Below are positions 45,950-58,290 of a DNA stretch of 64,000 bases, one piece after another (position 1 is the stretch's first letter; every line of letters begins with the position of its first letter). This DNA comes from Halicephalobus mephisto (taxonomy: Eukaryota > Nematoda > Chromadorea > Rhabditida > Panagrolaimidae). The notes beneath the pieces were generated by a model. It saw only the letters and a program-made list of their open reading frames with translations, was not told the DNA's origin and searched no databases. The stretch covers positions 186,001 to 250,000 of the forward strand of contig SWDT01000561.1 of the NCBI GenBank assembly GCA_009193035.1, given 5' to 3'. The position numbers and the translations under genes are program-made.

Positions 45950-46760
45950 GAAAAGATAACATTTTTTGATTATCAAGAACTTTCGCGACGAGTTTTATTC
46001 TTAAAATAGTCTTCAAAAATTTCCATTATGGGAGTTAATTTTACTCAAAATTATCTTCAAAAATTTCCGGAGTAGGAATTTTTTTTGTGTTTTCTTCTTA
46101 AAATGATAATCAAGAACTTTCGTGGCGGGATTTTGACTTTTAAAAAGATTGTTTTCTTCCACAAAAATCTATTTGAGATTTTAGAATTTCTCAACTTTTT
46201 TGATTATTAGGAACTTTCGTGGTAGAATTTCGATTTTTTTCCACAACAATCCACTCGAGACCTTAGAACTTCTCAATTTTCTTGATTATTGGAAACTTTC
46301 GTGGCGGGATTTCGACTTTTTAAAAAATTACTTTCTTCCACAAAAATCCACTCGAGACCTTAGAATTTCTCAATTTTCTTGATTATCAGGAACTTTCGTG
46401 GCGGGATTTTGACTTTTTAAAATATTGCTTTCTTCCACAACAATCCACTCGAGACCTTAGAACTTCTCAATTTTCTTGATTATCAGGGACTTTCGTGGCG
46501 GGATTTTGACTTTTAAAAGATTACTTTCTTCCACAACAATCCACTCGAGACCTTAGAACTTCTCAATTTTCTTGATTATCAGGAACTTTCGTGGTAAAAT
46601 TTTTTCTTTATTTTCTTAAATGATTATCAGGGACTTTCGTGGTGGGATTTCAACTTTTTTAAAATTATTTTTTATTTAAACTTTTACTTACATTAATAAA
46701 ATCCTGAATTTTCTCGATGATCAGGGACTTTTATGACGAAATTTCACTTTTTATTTCATA
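45950..46760 (-). repeat. Satellite array, inverted block
   Basis: TGATTATCAGGAACTTTCGT recurs near 46283, 46380, 46478 and 46573 (about 96 bp). The complement matches the CACGAAAGTTCCTGAT core of the 40.5-42.85 kb array, so the two blocks face each other across about 3 kb. Monomers here carry an extra CCACTCGAGACCTTAGAA segment. Confidence 0.88.
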
Positions 46761-46779
46761 ATAAATTAAATTAATTTTT

Positions 46780-47110
46780 TCAAAGTTTTTTTACATTGTA
46801 TATCATCTGATTTTTTGATGCACATCTTAAAAAAGCATTATCTTTAGTTTCCTCAAAAAGTGAAAAAGTCAAAAATCATAAACAATGCCGATTTTATTGC
46901 TTTTTCCGTTTTTTCCGTTTTTAGTGCCGCTGATTAGGGTGGAATGTCTGTTAAAAATTTTATTTGTTCAAAGATCTTTTTAAAATTTGAAAAATTAAAA
47001 TGTAGTTTTGATCAAATCACGGATGTACCGTGTCCAGCTTATCAGTTTTGCTACTTTATTTTTTCGTTTTTTTGCTTTCGAAGATTCAATACCGAACTTC
47101 GAAGAAAAAA
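46780..47110. other. Spacer
   Basis: AT-rich with no recognised feature. Confidence 0.3.
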
Positions 47111-47119
47111 TTAATTGTC

Positions 47120-47420
47120 AAATTTTAACTCAAAATTCAAGATCGAAATTCTGATTTTTTGTTTTAAAAAATATTTGAATTTTCTTACTGTAAAATATTC
47201 TTTTTTTTAAATTAATAAAATCGGATATCTGGATTTCTTAAATCACAATGACTTTTCTAATTTTTCGTGTTGAGACAAAATTCATAAATAATTTTTATTC
47301 GAAAAATCCAGATATCCGATTTTACTAGTTTAAAAAAAAATATTTTACAGTAAGAAAATTCAAATATGTTTTAACACGAAAAATCAGAATTTCGACCTTG
47401 AATTTTGAGTTTCGGTTTTG
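47120..47420. repeat. Foldback (inverted repeat) element
   Basis: Left arm about 47120-47240 and right arm about 47307-47418 are reverse complements (CTTACTGTAAAATATT / AATATTTTACAGTAAG; CGGATATCTGGATTT / AAATCCAGATATCCG), with a 65-bp loop. A further copy of the right arm is at 61050-61225. Confidence 0.85.
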
Positions 47421-47589
47421 ATGATACACAGCACAGTAGTTGTAAAAATTATTTTTTTTTGGACAATCAGTCTTTGGCCCTTTGGATGTTTTCACTTTTC
47501 CTCGTTTACAGAAGGAAACTGTGACTCAGGAAAGTTGATATTAATTTAATTTACAATTCTCCCGGAACTGTTAAGAATTATTTTATGAT

Positions 47590-48940
47590 TTCTTCCGAGA
47601 TAAAAATTCAAAAATTTTCGTGTTGAGAATCATCTTAAAAAAATTTAGAAATTTTCGTGTTGAGAGTTATCTTAAAAATTCGAAAATTTTCGCTTTAAGA
47701 ATCATCTTTAAAAATCGAAAATTTTCGTGTCGAGACTCATTTTAAAAAATCAATAAAATTTCGTGTTGAGAGTCATTTTAAAAAATCGAAAATTTTCGTG
47801 TTGAGAGTTATCTTAGAAATTAAAAAATTTTCGCTTTAAGAATCATCTTTAAAAATTGAAAATTTTCGTGTTGAAAGTTGTTTTGGAAAAACCAAAACCT
47901 TCGTTTTAAGAACCTTTTCCTGATAAAAACTCAAAAATTTTTATTGATGATTGTTCTAAGATAAAAAAAATAAAAAATTTTCTTTTCGAGAATAGTTTCG
48001 AGACCGAAAATCAAAGTTTTATGAATCATCAAATTTTCAAATTCGATTTTATTTTTGAATTTTATTACTGTCAATTTTATTTTTATCTTTTTCCACAAAA
48101 TACTGAAAAAAAAATAAAATTAAGAATTTTTAAGATTTTTAAAATTAAAATTTAAAAAAAATTTATTTTTTATTAATAAATAAATAAAATTGAGAATTTT
48201 TAAAATTAAAACTTTAAAAAAATTTGATTTTTATCAAAAAAAATAAAATTAAGAATTTTTAAGATTTTTAAAATTAAAATTTTTTTAAAATTTATTTTTT
48301 ATTAATAAATAAATAAAATCAAAAATTTTCGTTTTCTGAGTCATTTTAAAAAATTATAGGTTTTTGATACATGAGTCAATCTAAAAAAATTTAAAATGTT
48401 TGTCCTAGGAATGTTTGAAAATTTTAAGTTGTTTTAAATTTCCTCATTGCGAATTTTATTTCGAAAAATACTAAAATTAAAAGTTTTTTTAAAATTATTT
48501 TAAAAAAGTCGAAATTTTAATTTCAAAAATTATTAAAAAAATTTAGAAATTTTCGTGTCGAGAGTCATTTTCAAAAAAATTAAAAAATTTCATGTTGAGA
48601 GTTATCTTCAAAATCAGAAAATTTTAATTTCAAAAATCATTAAAAAAATTAAAATTTCAAAAATCATATTTAAAAATTTAGAAATTTTAATTTCAAAAAT
48701 CACTAAAAAAATAGAAAATTAAAATTTCAAAAATCACTAAAACAATTAAAAAATTAAAATTTCAAAAATTATTTAAAAAATTAAAAATTTTCGCTTCAAG
48801 AATAATCTAAAAATTAGAAAATTTCCGTTTGAAGAATTCTGAAAATCTAAAAATTTGTTTTTCCGTTTTTTCATTTTTTCACAAAAACATAAATATTTTT
48901 TTCTTTAAAATATTTAATTTTTTTTAAAACAAAACTCGTT
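47590..48940. repeat. Array of short ATTTTCGTGTTGAGA units and AT-rich filler
   Basis: To about 47990: units of about 45 bp, AAAATTTTCGTGTTGAGAGT. After that mostly T/A runs with decayed versions. Confidence 0.7.
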
Positions 48941-49180
48941 ACATGGATCCACTTCCTTTGTACCCTACTTTTCGGCTTTTGTTTTTCGAATAAAAATTTT
49001 TTAGTTTTTTATCTCAACGGGACCCTATCGTTCACAAAGCTTGTTTTGCTTTTTCATTTTTCTGTGACCTAAACCAGAAGGTAAAACGGGTTGGACCCTC
49101 GGATTGCGCGAACGAAGACGACCTCGAAACCTTTCCGCGAATATTCTCCATTTTTCATCGGCTGTACGACAAATGCTCCT
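48941..49180. other. GC-richer island in the gene desert
   Basis: About 240 bp (GGGACCCTATCGTTCACAAA, GGATTGCGCGAACGAAGACG). No exon recognised; composition resembles the islands around unc-120. Confidence 0.3.
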
Positions 49181-50250
49181 CGGCGGTTTTTGATCCCCAA
49201 TGACAAATAATCTTTAATAATATTTGGTTCTTAGAAATTTTTCATTTTTAGTAATATTTCTTTCTTAATGATATTTATTCCCGGCGGCAATTATTCCCTA
49301 GAGATTTTTGATCCCCAATGATAGATATTCTTTAATAATATTTGGTTATTAGAAATTTTTCATTTTTAGTATTATTTCTTTCTTAATGATATTTACTCCT
49401 TCAGCGACAGTTCTTCCCTAAAGATTTTTGATCCCCAATGACAGATATTCTTTAATAATATTTGGTTCTTAGAAATTTTTCATTTTTAGTATTATTTCTT
49501 TCTTAATAATATTTACTCCCGGCGACAGTTCTTCCCTGGAGATTTTTCTTTTTCAATAAAAGATATTCTTTAATAATATTTGGTTCTTAGAAATTTTTCA
49601 TTTTTAGTATTATTTCTTTCTTAATGATATTTACTCCCGGCGACAGTTCTTCCCTAGAGATTTTTCTTTTTCAATAAAAGATTCTTTAATAATATATGGT
49701 TCTTAAAAATTTTTCATTTTTAGTAATATTTCTTTCTTAATGATATTTATTCCCGGCGGCAATTATTCCCTAGAAATTTTTGATCCCCAATAACAGATAT
49801 TCTTTAATAATATTTACTCCCCGGCGACAGTTCTTCTTTAAGGATTTTTCTTTCCCAGTAGTAGTTCCTCCCTGTTGATATTTATTCCCCAAAGACTTTA
49901 CTTTTAGTGATATTTCTCCAATGATATTTGATCTCTAGTAGCAATTCGTTTTTAGTTATATTCGCTTCCCAGAAACTCATCCCTGACGGTATTTCTTCCC
50001 CAATGAGATTTACTTTTTAGTAGTAATTTTTCGCTAGTTATATTTGTTCCTTTGAGATTTTTTATCTTTAGTGACATTTATTTTCCAATGATATTTACTT
50101 CCCAATGATATTTGTTCCCCAGCGGCAGTTTTTCCCCAGTAGCAATTCTTTTTTAGTTATATTTACTTCCCAGAAACTCATCCCTGACGGTATTTCTTCA
50201 ATGACATTTACTCCTTAGTGGCAGTTCTTCCTTGGTGATATTTGTTCTTT
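49181..50250. repeat. Tandem array, about 119-bp unit
   Basis: ATATTTGGTTCTTAGAAATT recurs near 49222, 49341, 49462, 49579 and 49696; unit also contains TCCCGGCGACAGTTCTTCCC. More decayed after 49850. Confidence 0.9.
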
Positions 50251-50384
50251 TTTGATTTGCGCTGATTTCGAAATTCTTTTTAAATTCGTATTTTTTGAAT
50301 TTAATTGAAATATTAACCTGATTTAATTTCCAAGAAACACGATATAAAAACGGAAAAAAATGAAACAAATCTTACGAAATAAAA

Positions 50385-50570
50385 AAAACAAATGCCGCTG
50401 GGGAAGAAACATCCCCGGGAACACCTGCTCCAGGGTTGTATCTGTCGTACAGCCCATTTTCGATTATGTATTTTGTGCATTTGACGAATGAGAATAATGT
50501 TTGTACTTGGTTGACGCGCTATCTGTCACCGAAGATATCGGAAATGGGAGGATCATCATTTTCAAAATGA
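50385..50570. other. GC-richer island
   Basis: Contains GGGAAGAAACATCCCCGGGA, GGTTGTATCTGTCGTACAGC and TTGACGCGCTATCTGTCACC. The minus strand is open over NGLYDRYNPGAGVPGDVSS and then meets TCGTAAG, a possible donor, so an isolated exon cannot be excluded. Confidence 0.3.
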
Positions 50571-50579
50571 TATGTTTCA

Positions 50580-52330
50580 TCAGAGAGATGTTTTCAAATT
50601 TTTTATTTTCGTTAACAATTTTAGATTGTTTACAATTTATGTAATTTCATAATTGAGAAAGATTTAAGTCCACAGTAATCTTCGAATTTTTAGAAATTTA
50701 TTTTTTTCAAAATATTGTTTTTAATTTTTTTGCATAATTTTATAATTAAAAACTTTTTTAATTCTACAGTAATCTTCAAATTTTTAGAAATTTATTTTTA
50801 AACTTTTTAATATAATTTTATAATTAAAAACTTTTTTAATTCTACAGTAATCTTCAAATTTTTAGAAATTTATTTTTAAACTTTTTGATATAATTTTGTA
50901 ATTAAAAACTTTTTTAATTTTGCAATGATCTTCGAATTTTTAGAAATTTATTTTTTTTCGAAAATTTTATTTTCTATTGCTTTTAATATTTTATATATTC
51001 TTACGTAATATCATAATTAAGGGTTTTTTGAATCTACAGTAACCTCCATTAAGATTTCTGAAAATTTATTATTCTTTTAAAAATGAGATTTTTAATTAAT
51101 TTTTGTATTTTTTATGTAATTCCAATTTGACGACTTTTTTAAAAATCTACAGTAAGCTGTTCCAAAAATTCCCAAAATTTATTTTCTAAAATATTTTTAA
51201 ATTTATAATATCTTTAAAAATATTTTTTCAATTAAGTTTTTTATTTTAAAAAATAATTTTAATTCAAAAATTTCTAATTTTTTAGAATTTCTTAAAAAAT
51301 TTTAATTTAAAAAGATTAAAAAAAATAATTTTAATTTTTTAGGATTTTTAAAAAATAACTTTGATTAAGAAAAATTTATAATTAATTTTATTTTTTAAAA
51401 TTTTATAATTAATTTAAATTTTTAAAATAATTTAAATTTTTTAAATTTTATAATTAATTTTAATTTTTTAAATAATTCTATTTTTTTTAAAATTTTTTAA
51501 ATAATTTTAATTTTAAAAAAAAAATTATAATTAATTTTAGTTTTTAAAAATTTTTAAATAATTTTATTTTTCTTTAATTTTTTAAATAATTTTTATTTTA
51601 AAAAAAATTTTAAAATAATTTTATTTTTTTTTAATTTTCAAATATACGATAATTTTTAAAGTTTGCAAGTTTGCCTCGTTACGTTTCATCATATTTTAGT
51701 CATATTACGTTTGGCAGTTCCATTTTGGATTCAATTTTACGTACAATTTCTATTTTTGTTTAAAAACAATTTTCAAAATGCCATGTTGATCTTCGAAAAA
51801 TTTCATAAATCATTCAAAAATTTTTTTTCAATTTGCTTAATTTATTTTTCGTTAAATTCCGACTGAATTAAATTCTTCAAATTTTCGAAATTTATTTAAT
51901 TAAAAAATTTTTCAAAAACGGAAGTGAAAATTCCGAATTTTTTTAAAAAATAAATTTTCGAAATTTTTAAAAACTGTAATTTCGGATTTTCTTCGATTCA
52001 GAAGGAAATTTAGGGCTTACTGTAGGAATCTGAAAAAGTTTAAAAATTTGAAAAATTTCGAAATTTAAAAAAATTGAAATTAAAAAAAATTGAAAAATTT
52101 TTGAAGATTTAGAATTTTTTAAAATCCCAAAATTTTAAAAACTCTGAATTTAAAAAGTTCTAAAATAATTTTTAAAGTTTTCTTAATTTTTATTTTTTTT
52201 TAATTCTCTTAATTCTAAATTTTTTTTAAAATTTTTTAATTTTTATTTTTTTTTAATTTTCTTAATTTAAAAAAAAAATTTTTTTGAATTAGTTTGATTT
52301 TGAAATTTTGCAGACCTGTAAACAAAAAAT
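50580..52330. other. AT-rich stretch with short repeats
   Basis: 50690-50950 has three units of about 120 bp with TCTACAGTAATCTTCAAATT. The rest is mostly homopolymer-like A/T. No coding signal. Confidence 0.5.
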
Positions 52331-52369
52331 TTGAGTTTTTATTTTTAAATAGAAAGTTCTAAGAATTTT

Positions 52370-53400
52370 TGTCAGGACAGGCTTTCAAAATTAAATCCCA
52401 CACATTTTTTTTAATAATCTAATTTTAGGGGTTTTTTATAAACAATTAAACATGAATTTTTTAATTTCTGGTCCTGAATGGAAAATTCCGAATTTTCGTG
52501 TCGAGACCAATTTCTTCAAATTTTGTCTTATTTTATAATAATATAATTTTAAAAATTTTTAAAAATAAGTAAACATGAATTTTTTAATTTCTGGTCCTGA
52601 ATGGAAAATTCTGAATTTTCGTGTCGAGACCAATTTCTTCAAATTTTGTCTTATTTTATAATAATATAATTTTAGAAATTTTTAAAAACATTTAAACATG
52701 AATTTTTTAAATTTCTGGTCTTGAATGGAAAATTCTGAATTTTCGTGTCGAGACCAATTTCTTCAAATTTTGTCTTATTTTTTAATAATCTAATTTTAGA
52801 AATTTTTAAAAACAATTAAACACGAATTTTTTAATTTCTGGTCCTGAATGGAAAGCTGAAAAATTTTTCTTAAAACTGATTTCCCCAAATTTCGTCCCAC
52901 GTAATCTTATTTCATAATAATCGAATTTTGAAATTTTTCAGAAACAAGAAAAAACTAATTTTTATAGTTTATGTTTTTAATTCAAAAATTGCAAAAACTT
53001 TCTTGAAAATTTCCCGAAATTTGACTGTCGAAATTACAATTTTTCATGATGCTATTTAAAATTCTCTAAATTAAATAAATTAAATATTTATTATTTTCGG
53101 TCTCGACTGGAAAATTCCGAAATTCGTGTCAGGACCATATTTTCTAATTTTCCTTTAGAAATTTAATTTTTTTATAAAAACATAATTTCTCAGTTTTCAG
53201 AATCAGTTAAATCTTAGATTTCAGAATTTTCGGTTCTGAGTGGAAAATTCCGAAATTCGTGTCAGGACCATATTTTTTAATTTTCCTTTAGAAATTTAAT
53301 TTCCTTATAAAAACATAATTTCTCAGTTTTCAGAATCATTTAAATCTTAGATTTCAAAATTTTTGGTCCCGAGTGGAAAATTCCAAAATTCTTTTCGAGA
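52370..53400. repeat. Two related tandem arrays
   Basis: 52450-52860: four copies of about 122 bp with GGTCCTGAATGGAAAATTC and TTTTCGTGTCGAGACCAATT. 53095-53400: three copies of about 120 bp with GAGTGGAAAATTCCGAAATT. Both contain the 'TGGAAAATTC.GAA' word, so they share an origin. Confidence 0.85.
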
Positions 53401-55010
53401 GAATTTTTTCCGAAATTTTTTGTAACAACAACATTTGTCTTCCAAAACAGTATATTATTTTAATTTTCATTTTCTGGCTGTGAATTGATTCTTAATCCTC
53501 TCTGAATATTAATAAAAATGATTAAAAATTCAAATCCAGAAGGTGGAAGAGAAAAATTTAAAAATTTGGTCATTCGTCAAAAATTGACCAAAAATTAAAA
53601 CTTTTTTTAAAAAAAAGTAATTTTAAAAAAAAAGAAATTTTAAAAAAATTTTAAAAGAAATAATTTTTAAAAAAAAATTTAAAAAAGTTATTTAAAAAAA
53701 ATTAAAAAAAAATTTATTTAAAAAAATATTTAAAAAAAAATTAAAAAAATTATTTTTGTGATTTCTGAAAAATTGTGGTTTCGATTTTTTGATCAATTTG
53801 ACGTACTTTGAATGTCGAGAACGCCTCTGGGGGTTTTTTGATGAACACGTTGATTGTTTTATTTTCGCGATTTTCCGTCATTTTATGGTTTGAATTTTTT
53901 AAACAAGTCCGCACAAGGTTGGGGAATTTTTCTGAATTCAGTTCAAGGTTCTGAAAACTTAAAGGTTTATGGGACTTTTTTGAAGGGGTTTAGAATTTTG
54001 TAGAGGACTTTTGAGAATTGTAAGTTTTATTAGAGACTTCTGGAGAATTTTTAGAATTTTGTAGAAGAATTTTGAGAGTTTTAAAAGTCATATTTAAGAC
54101 TTCTGGAGAATTTTTAGAATTTTGTAGAGGACTTTTGAGAATTTTAAAAGTCATATTTAAGACTTCTGAGAATTTTTAAAATTTTGTAGAAGATTTCTGA
54201 AAAGTTTTAGAATTTTGTAGAGGGTACTAAGATTTTTTAAAATACTCTGAGACTTCGTAGAAGAATTTAGAAAATCTTTATAGCCTTCTGAAGACTTCCT
54301 AAAATCTTGCATAGTCTTCTGAATAATTTCTAAAATCTTATATAACCTTCTGAAGGCTTGCTAGAATCCTACAGAATCTTCTAATGATTTTCTAGAATCT
54401 TACAGTCATTTAAAAATTCCTAAAACCTTACATAGCCTTCTAAAAATTCCTAAAATCTTACAGAACCTTCTGAAGTTTTCCAAAACCCAGTAAAACTGTT
54501 AAATTTTTTAAATTCCAAATTATTATTTGTTTCGAAATTCCCAAATTCGTGTCGAGACAACTTCGCGGAACTTTTTTAAAATGTTTATTATTTTCGAAAT
54601 TTTTGTACTTTTTAAATATTTTTGTATTTTTTTATAATTTTTGTATTTCTTAAGATTTTTATTCTTTTTATGATTTTTAAAGTTTTTTATTTTTTGTAAC
54701 TTAAAATTTTTGTATTTTTTACATTTTTAAAAATATTTTTAAAATTTTATATTTTTTGAAACTTTTAAAGTTTTTAGATTTTTATATTTCAAAAATTTTA
54801 ATATTTTAATATTTTTTGAATTTTAATATTTTTTGAATTTTAATACTTTTTGAATTTTTATAATTTTAAAATTTAATATTTTTTGAATTTTTATATTTTT
54901 TGAATTTTAATACTTTTCGGATTTTTATAATTTTAAAATTTAATATTTTTTGAATTTTTGTATTTTTTTGAAATTTATATTTTTTGAAATTTAATATTTC
55001 TAAATTTCAG
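53401..55010. other. AT-rich upstream region of the F-box gene
   Basis: 53990-54480 has degenerate TTTTGTAGAGGACTTTTGAGA-like and TCTTACAGAACCTTCTGAAG-like units. The rest is A/T filler. The promoter is not recognisable. Confidence 0.45.
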
Positions 55011-56711
55011 ATGCCATCTTTATCTATAAAGTCTCTCATAAATCTGGTCGGGAACGGGACCAAAACTGTGGACAAAGCCCTGCACAAGAGCAGCTCCAGA
55101 TTCCGATCGAAGTCGAAATCGAATTGCAATTGTTCGAAAAAACAAAAAGAACCAGCTATTCCTCTTCCAGATGATATATGGGATAAAATTTGCGACAATT
55201 TATCTCCATTTGATCAATTAAAATTGCGAAAAGTAAATAAGCAACTGAATACTGTAGTCGAAAAACGGCTTCAGAATATGATTTATCTAGATGTCGTCAA
55301 ATGCGAATTAAACGAAATTTTGCCAAATAACAAACAAAATGATGGTTAGTTATTTTAAATATTTTTTAAAAAATAATTACTTTTTTAAATATTTTGTTAA
55401 AAATAATTACTTTTTTACAAATTTTTTTAAAAATAATTACTTTTTTACATATTTTGTTAAAAATAATTATTTTTTAAATATTTTTAAAAAAAAATAATTA
55501 CTTTTTTAAATATTTTTTAAAAAAAATAATTACTTTTTTACATATTTTTTAAAATATTTTGTTAAAAATAATTACTTTTTTAAATATTTTTTAAAAAAAT
55601 AATTACTTTTTTAAATATTTTGTTAAAAATAATTACTTTTTAAAACATTTTTTTAAATAATTTTTTTTAAATATTTTTATTTTTAAATTATTTATTCAAA
55701 ATACTTTTTCGAAGTCATTTTTTTCGAAAATAATTTTTCCACACGTGGTTGATCTCACGTGTTGATTGATGAGAATTCATTTTTCCTTAGGGCATTTACA
55801 TATCTTCCGAGATTCTCTCGACGTCACAGATCAAAGAAAATCAACTTGAAAGAATTCTAAAAATCTATTTTTAAATAATTTAGAATTATATTTGTAAAAA
55901 TTTCAAAAAAAGTATAATTTTCGAAGATGTTTAAAAATTAAAAAAAAATTAAATTTTAAAAGATATATTAGAAATTAAAAAAAGATTTTTTGAAGATATT
56001 TTAGAAATTATAAAAATTGAATTTTAAAAAATGTTTTAGAAATTAGAAAAATTAAATTTTAAAAGATATTTTAGAAATTAGAAAAAAGATTTTTTGAAGA
56101 TGTATAGGAACCAATTTTCAGGTGAATTTTATCGTCACAGGAAAAATAACATCTTGTTGCACATGAGTGACCGGTCAATAGCCATTGTTGTGGATGATAG
56201 ATGGACTGCTAGGGATGTATACTGTGTTTTCGGAGCAATCCAAGCCTTGGGGAAGTACGCCAGATGTGTCACGATTGATTCTCAGATAGCCGAGCTCGTT
56301 ATCGTCGGTCTTTCGTCTTTGAAGTTGTCCAGATGGCACGCTTTTGAATGTTATATCCAGGCCGTGGGGCCTTTGATTGCGGATGAGCTCCACATGAAGC
56401 CAGGAAAGTCTTCAATTTCCTCCAAAACTGTGCTTTTTCCCAAAGCGAAAGAAGTTACAGTAAGAACATTAACGACAGATTTGGGACATTTATCGAGAAT
56501 CCAAGATTACGGTGTTTCAAGTTGTTCAATTTTTGATTATTATCAGTTAGAATTGTTAAGAATCAACATAATCGATAACAACACTCAACGTAGAAGCGAA
56601 TTGGGCTCAGGCATACGGTACGTCAAACGCCCCCACAAACATCTGAATATTTTCAAAAAATGGGCCAGATCAGCAGAATTGCGCGAAAAATACGTCCAAC
56701 AGTACAGTTAG
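55011..56711 (+). CDS. F-box protein
   Basis: Exons 55011-55344 and 56122-56711 encode 307 residues. The F-box covers residues about 50-90 (IPLPDDIWDKICDNLSPFDQ, then LKLRKVNKQLN), the surface that binds SKP1 in SCF ubiquitin ligases. The N-terminus is basic and Ser-rich with a Cys-x-Cys. The remaining 200 residues may be an FTH/DUF38-like substrate domain as in many nematode F-box proteins, but I see no certain motif. The ATG directly follows AAATTTCAG, a probable trans-splice acceptor, so I prefer it to the upstream in-frame ATG at 54984. The single intron (777 bp) is mostly tandem repeat. Codons are less AT-rich than the surroundings. Nematode F-box genes expand quickly; no orthologue is assigned. 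Confidence 0.82.
55365..56090. repeat. Repeats in the F-box gene intron
   Basis: 55365-55690: about eight units of 30-45 bp, AAAAATAATTACTTTTTTAA. 55925-56100: units of about 55 bp, AAAAGATATTTTAGAAATTA. Confidence 0.8.
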
Positions 56712-56889
56712 TTCCTTCCGAACTATCCCGGATCCCTACCGAACCCAATTCTAGTCCGATTCTGAGGTCTGTTTCATCAAAGTTGAAGGTCAGAATTCCA
56801 CCTCGAAATTTAGGTTTTCCGCACTAAAACAATGTTCGTAATTTTTTCTACTTCAAAAACCTTAATTAAATTAACAGAACTGATATCTG

Positions 56890-57260
56890 GTTTTTCGAAT
56901 ACTAGTCCGATTCTAAGGCCAATTATATCAAAGGTCGACATCAAAGTTTGAGGTCGAAGTTGATCATAAAACTTTGAGGTCGAAGTTGATTATCAAATTT
57001 CGACGTCAAATCTTAAGGTGAGAGTTCAACATCAAATTTTGAAGTTGAAGTTGATCATAAAACTTTGAGGTCGAAGATGGTCATCAAAGTTCAGCATCAA
57101 ACTTTGAAGTTGAAGTTGATCATCGAACTTTGAGGTCGAAGATGGTCATCAAAGGTCGACATCAAAGTTTAAGGTTGAAGATGATCATAAAACTTTGAGG
57201 TCGACATCAAAGTTGATCATCAAAATTTGAGGTCGAAGATGGTCATCAAAGTCCGGACTT
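56890..57260. repeat. Tandem repeat of TTTGAGGTCGAAG units
   Basis: About 15 imperfect units of 22-26 bp, ACTTTGAGGTCGAAGTTGAT, directly downstream of the F-box gene. Confidence 0.85.
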
Positions 57261-57649
57261 TTCGTCCTAAGACATACTTCACAAGTCATACTTTTGTCAA
57301 AAAATCCAGATATCAAATTCCACCAATTTAATTCAGTTTTTCCAAATGGAAAAAATTCATAAATCTTGTTTTGACGCGAAAAATTTAATTTTCAATTCTG
57401 ATCGTCAATTACGATAAACCAGAGCTTAGTGGTATACTGTATATAGTGACGGGACAAAAGTTTAGCTTTTGTTAAATGTAATAAATAAAAGATAAAAAAT
57501 GCTGAATCAACTTCGATGATGACAAATCCAACAAGTAGTAAATGAATCATGAAGTGGCAAAAACCCGAATGCTTTTCTGCAAAAGTGGAAAATCGGGTTT
57601 TGCTTCGTTTAATCGAACAAAATCAAACACATCCAAAATGGGAAGTTTC

Positions 57650-58290
57650 ATATATCGAAAAAATTGATTTTTATGTATAAAAAAAATAGAAATTTTACAC
57701 ACAAAAAAAAATTGATTTTTATGTATAAAAAAATAGAAGTTTCATATATCGAAAAAATCGGTTTTTATGTATAAAAAAATAGAAATTTTACATATCGAAA
57801 AAGTCGATTTTTATATATAAAAAATATATAAATCCTACGTATAAAAAATGTTATATTTAAAAAAAGTTGTTTTATATGAAAAAATTTTTATTTTCATATG
57901 TAAAAAATAATTTCTGTATAAAAAACAGTTTTTATTTTTATATATAAAAAAGTAGTTATATATATATTATAATAATTTCCATATAAAAAACAGTTTTTGT
58001 TTTCATATATGAAAAATAATAATTCCCATATAAAAAACAGTTTTTGTTTTCATATATGAAAAATAATAATTCCCATATAAAAAACAGTTTTTGTTTTCAT
58101 ATATGAAAAATAATAATTTCCATATAAAAAACAGTTTTTATTTTCATATATATAATAATAATTTTTATATAAAAAACAGTTTTTATTTCCATATATGAAA
58201 AATAATAATTCCCATATAAAAAACAGTTTTTGTTTTCATATATGAAAAATAATAATTTTCATATGTAAAAAGTAATTTTTTTTCTATAAA
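57650..58290. repeat. Tandem arrays of CATATATGAAAAATAAT units
   Basis: 57650-57830: about 55-bp units with TTTCATATATCGAAAAA. 57890-58270: about 50-bp units, TTCCCATATAAAAAACAGTT and TTTTCATATATGAAAAATAA, seven or so copies. Confidence 0.88.
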
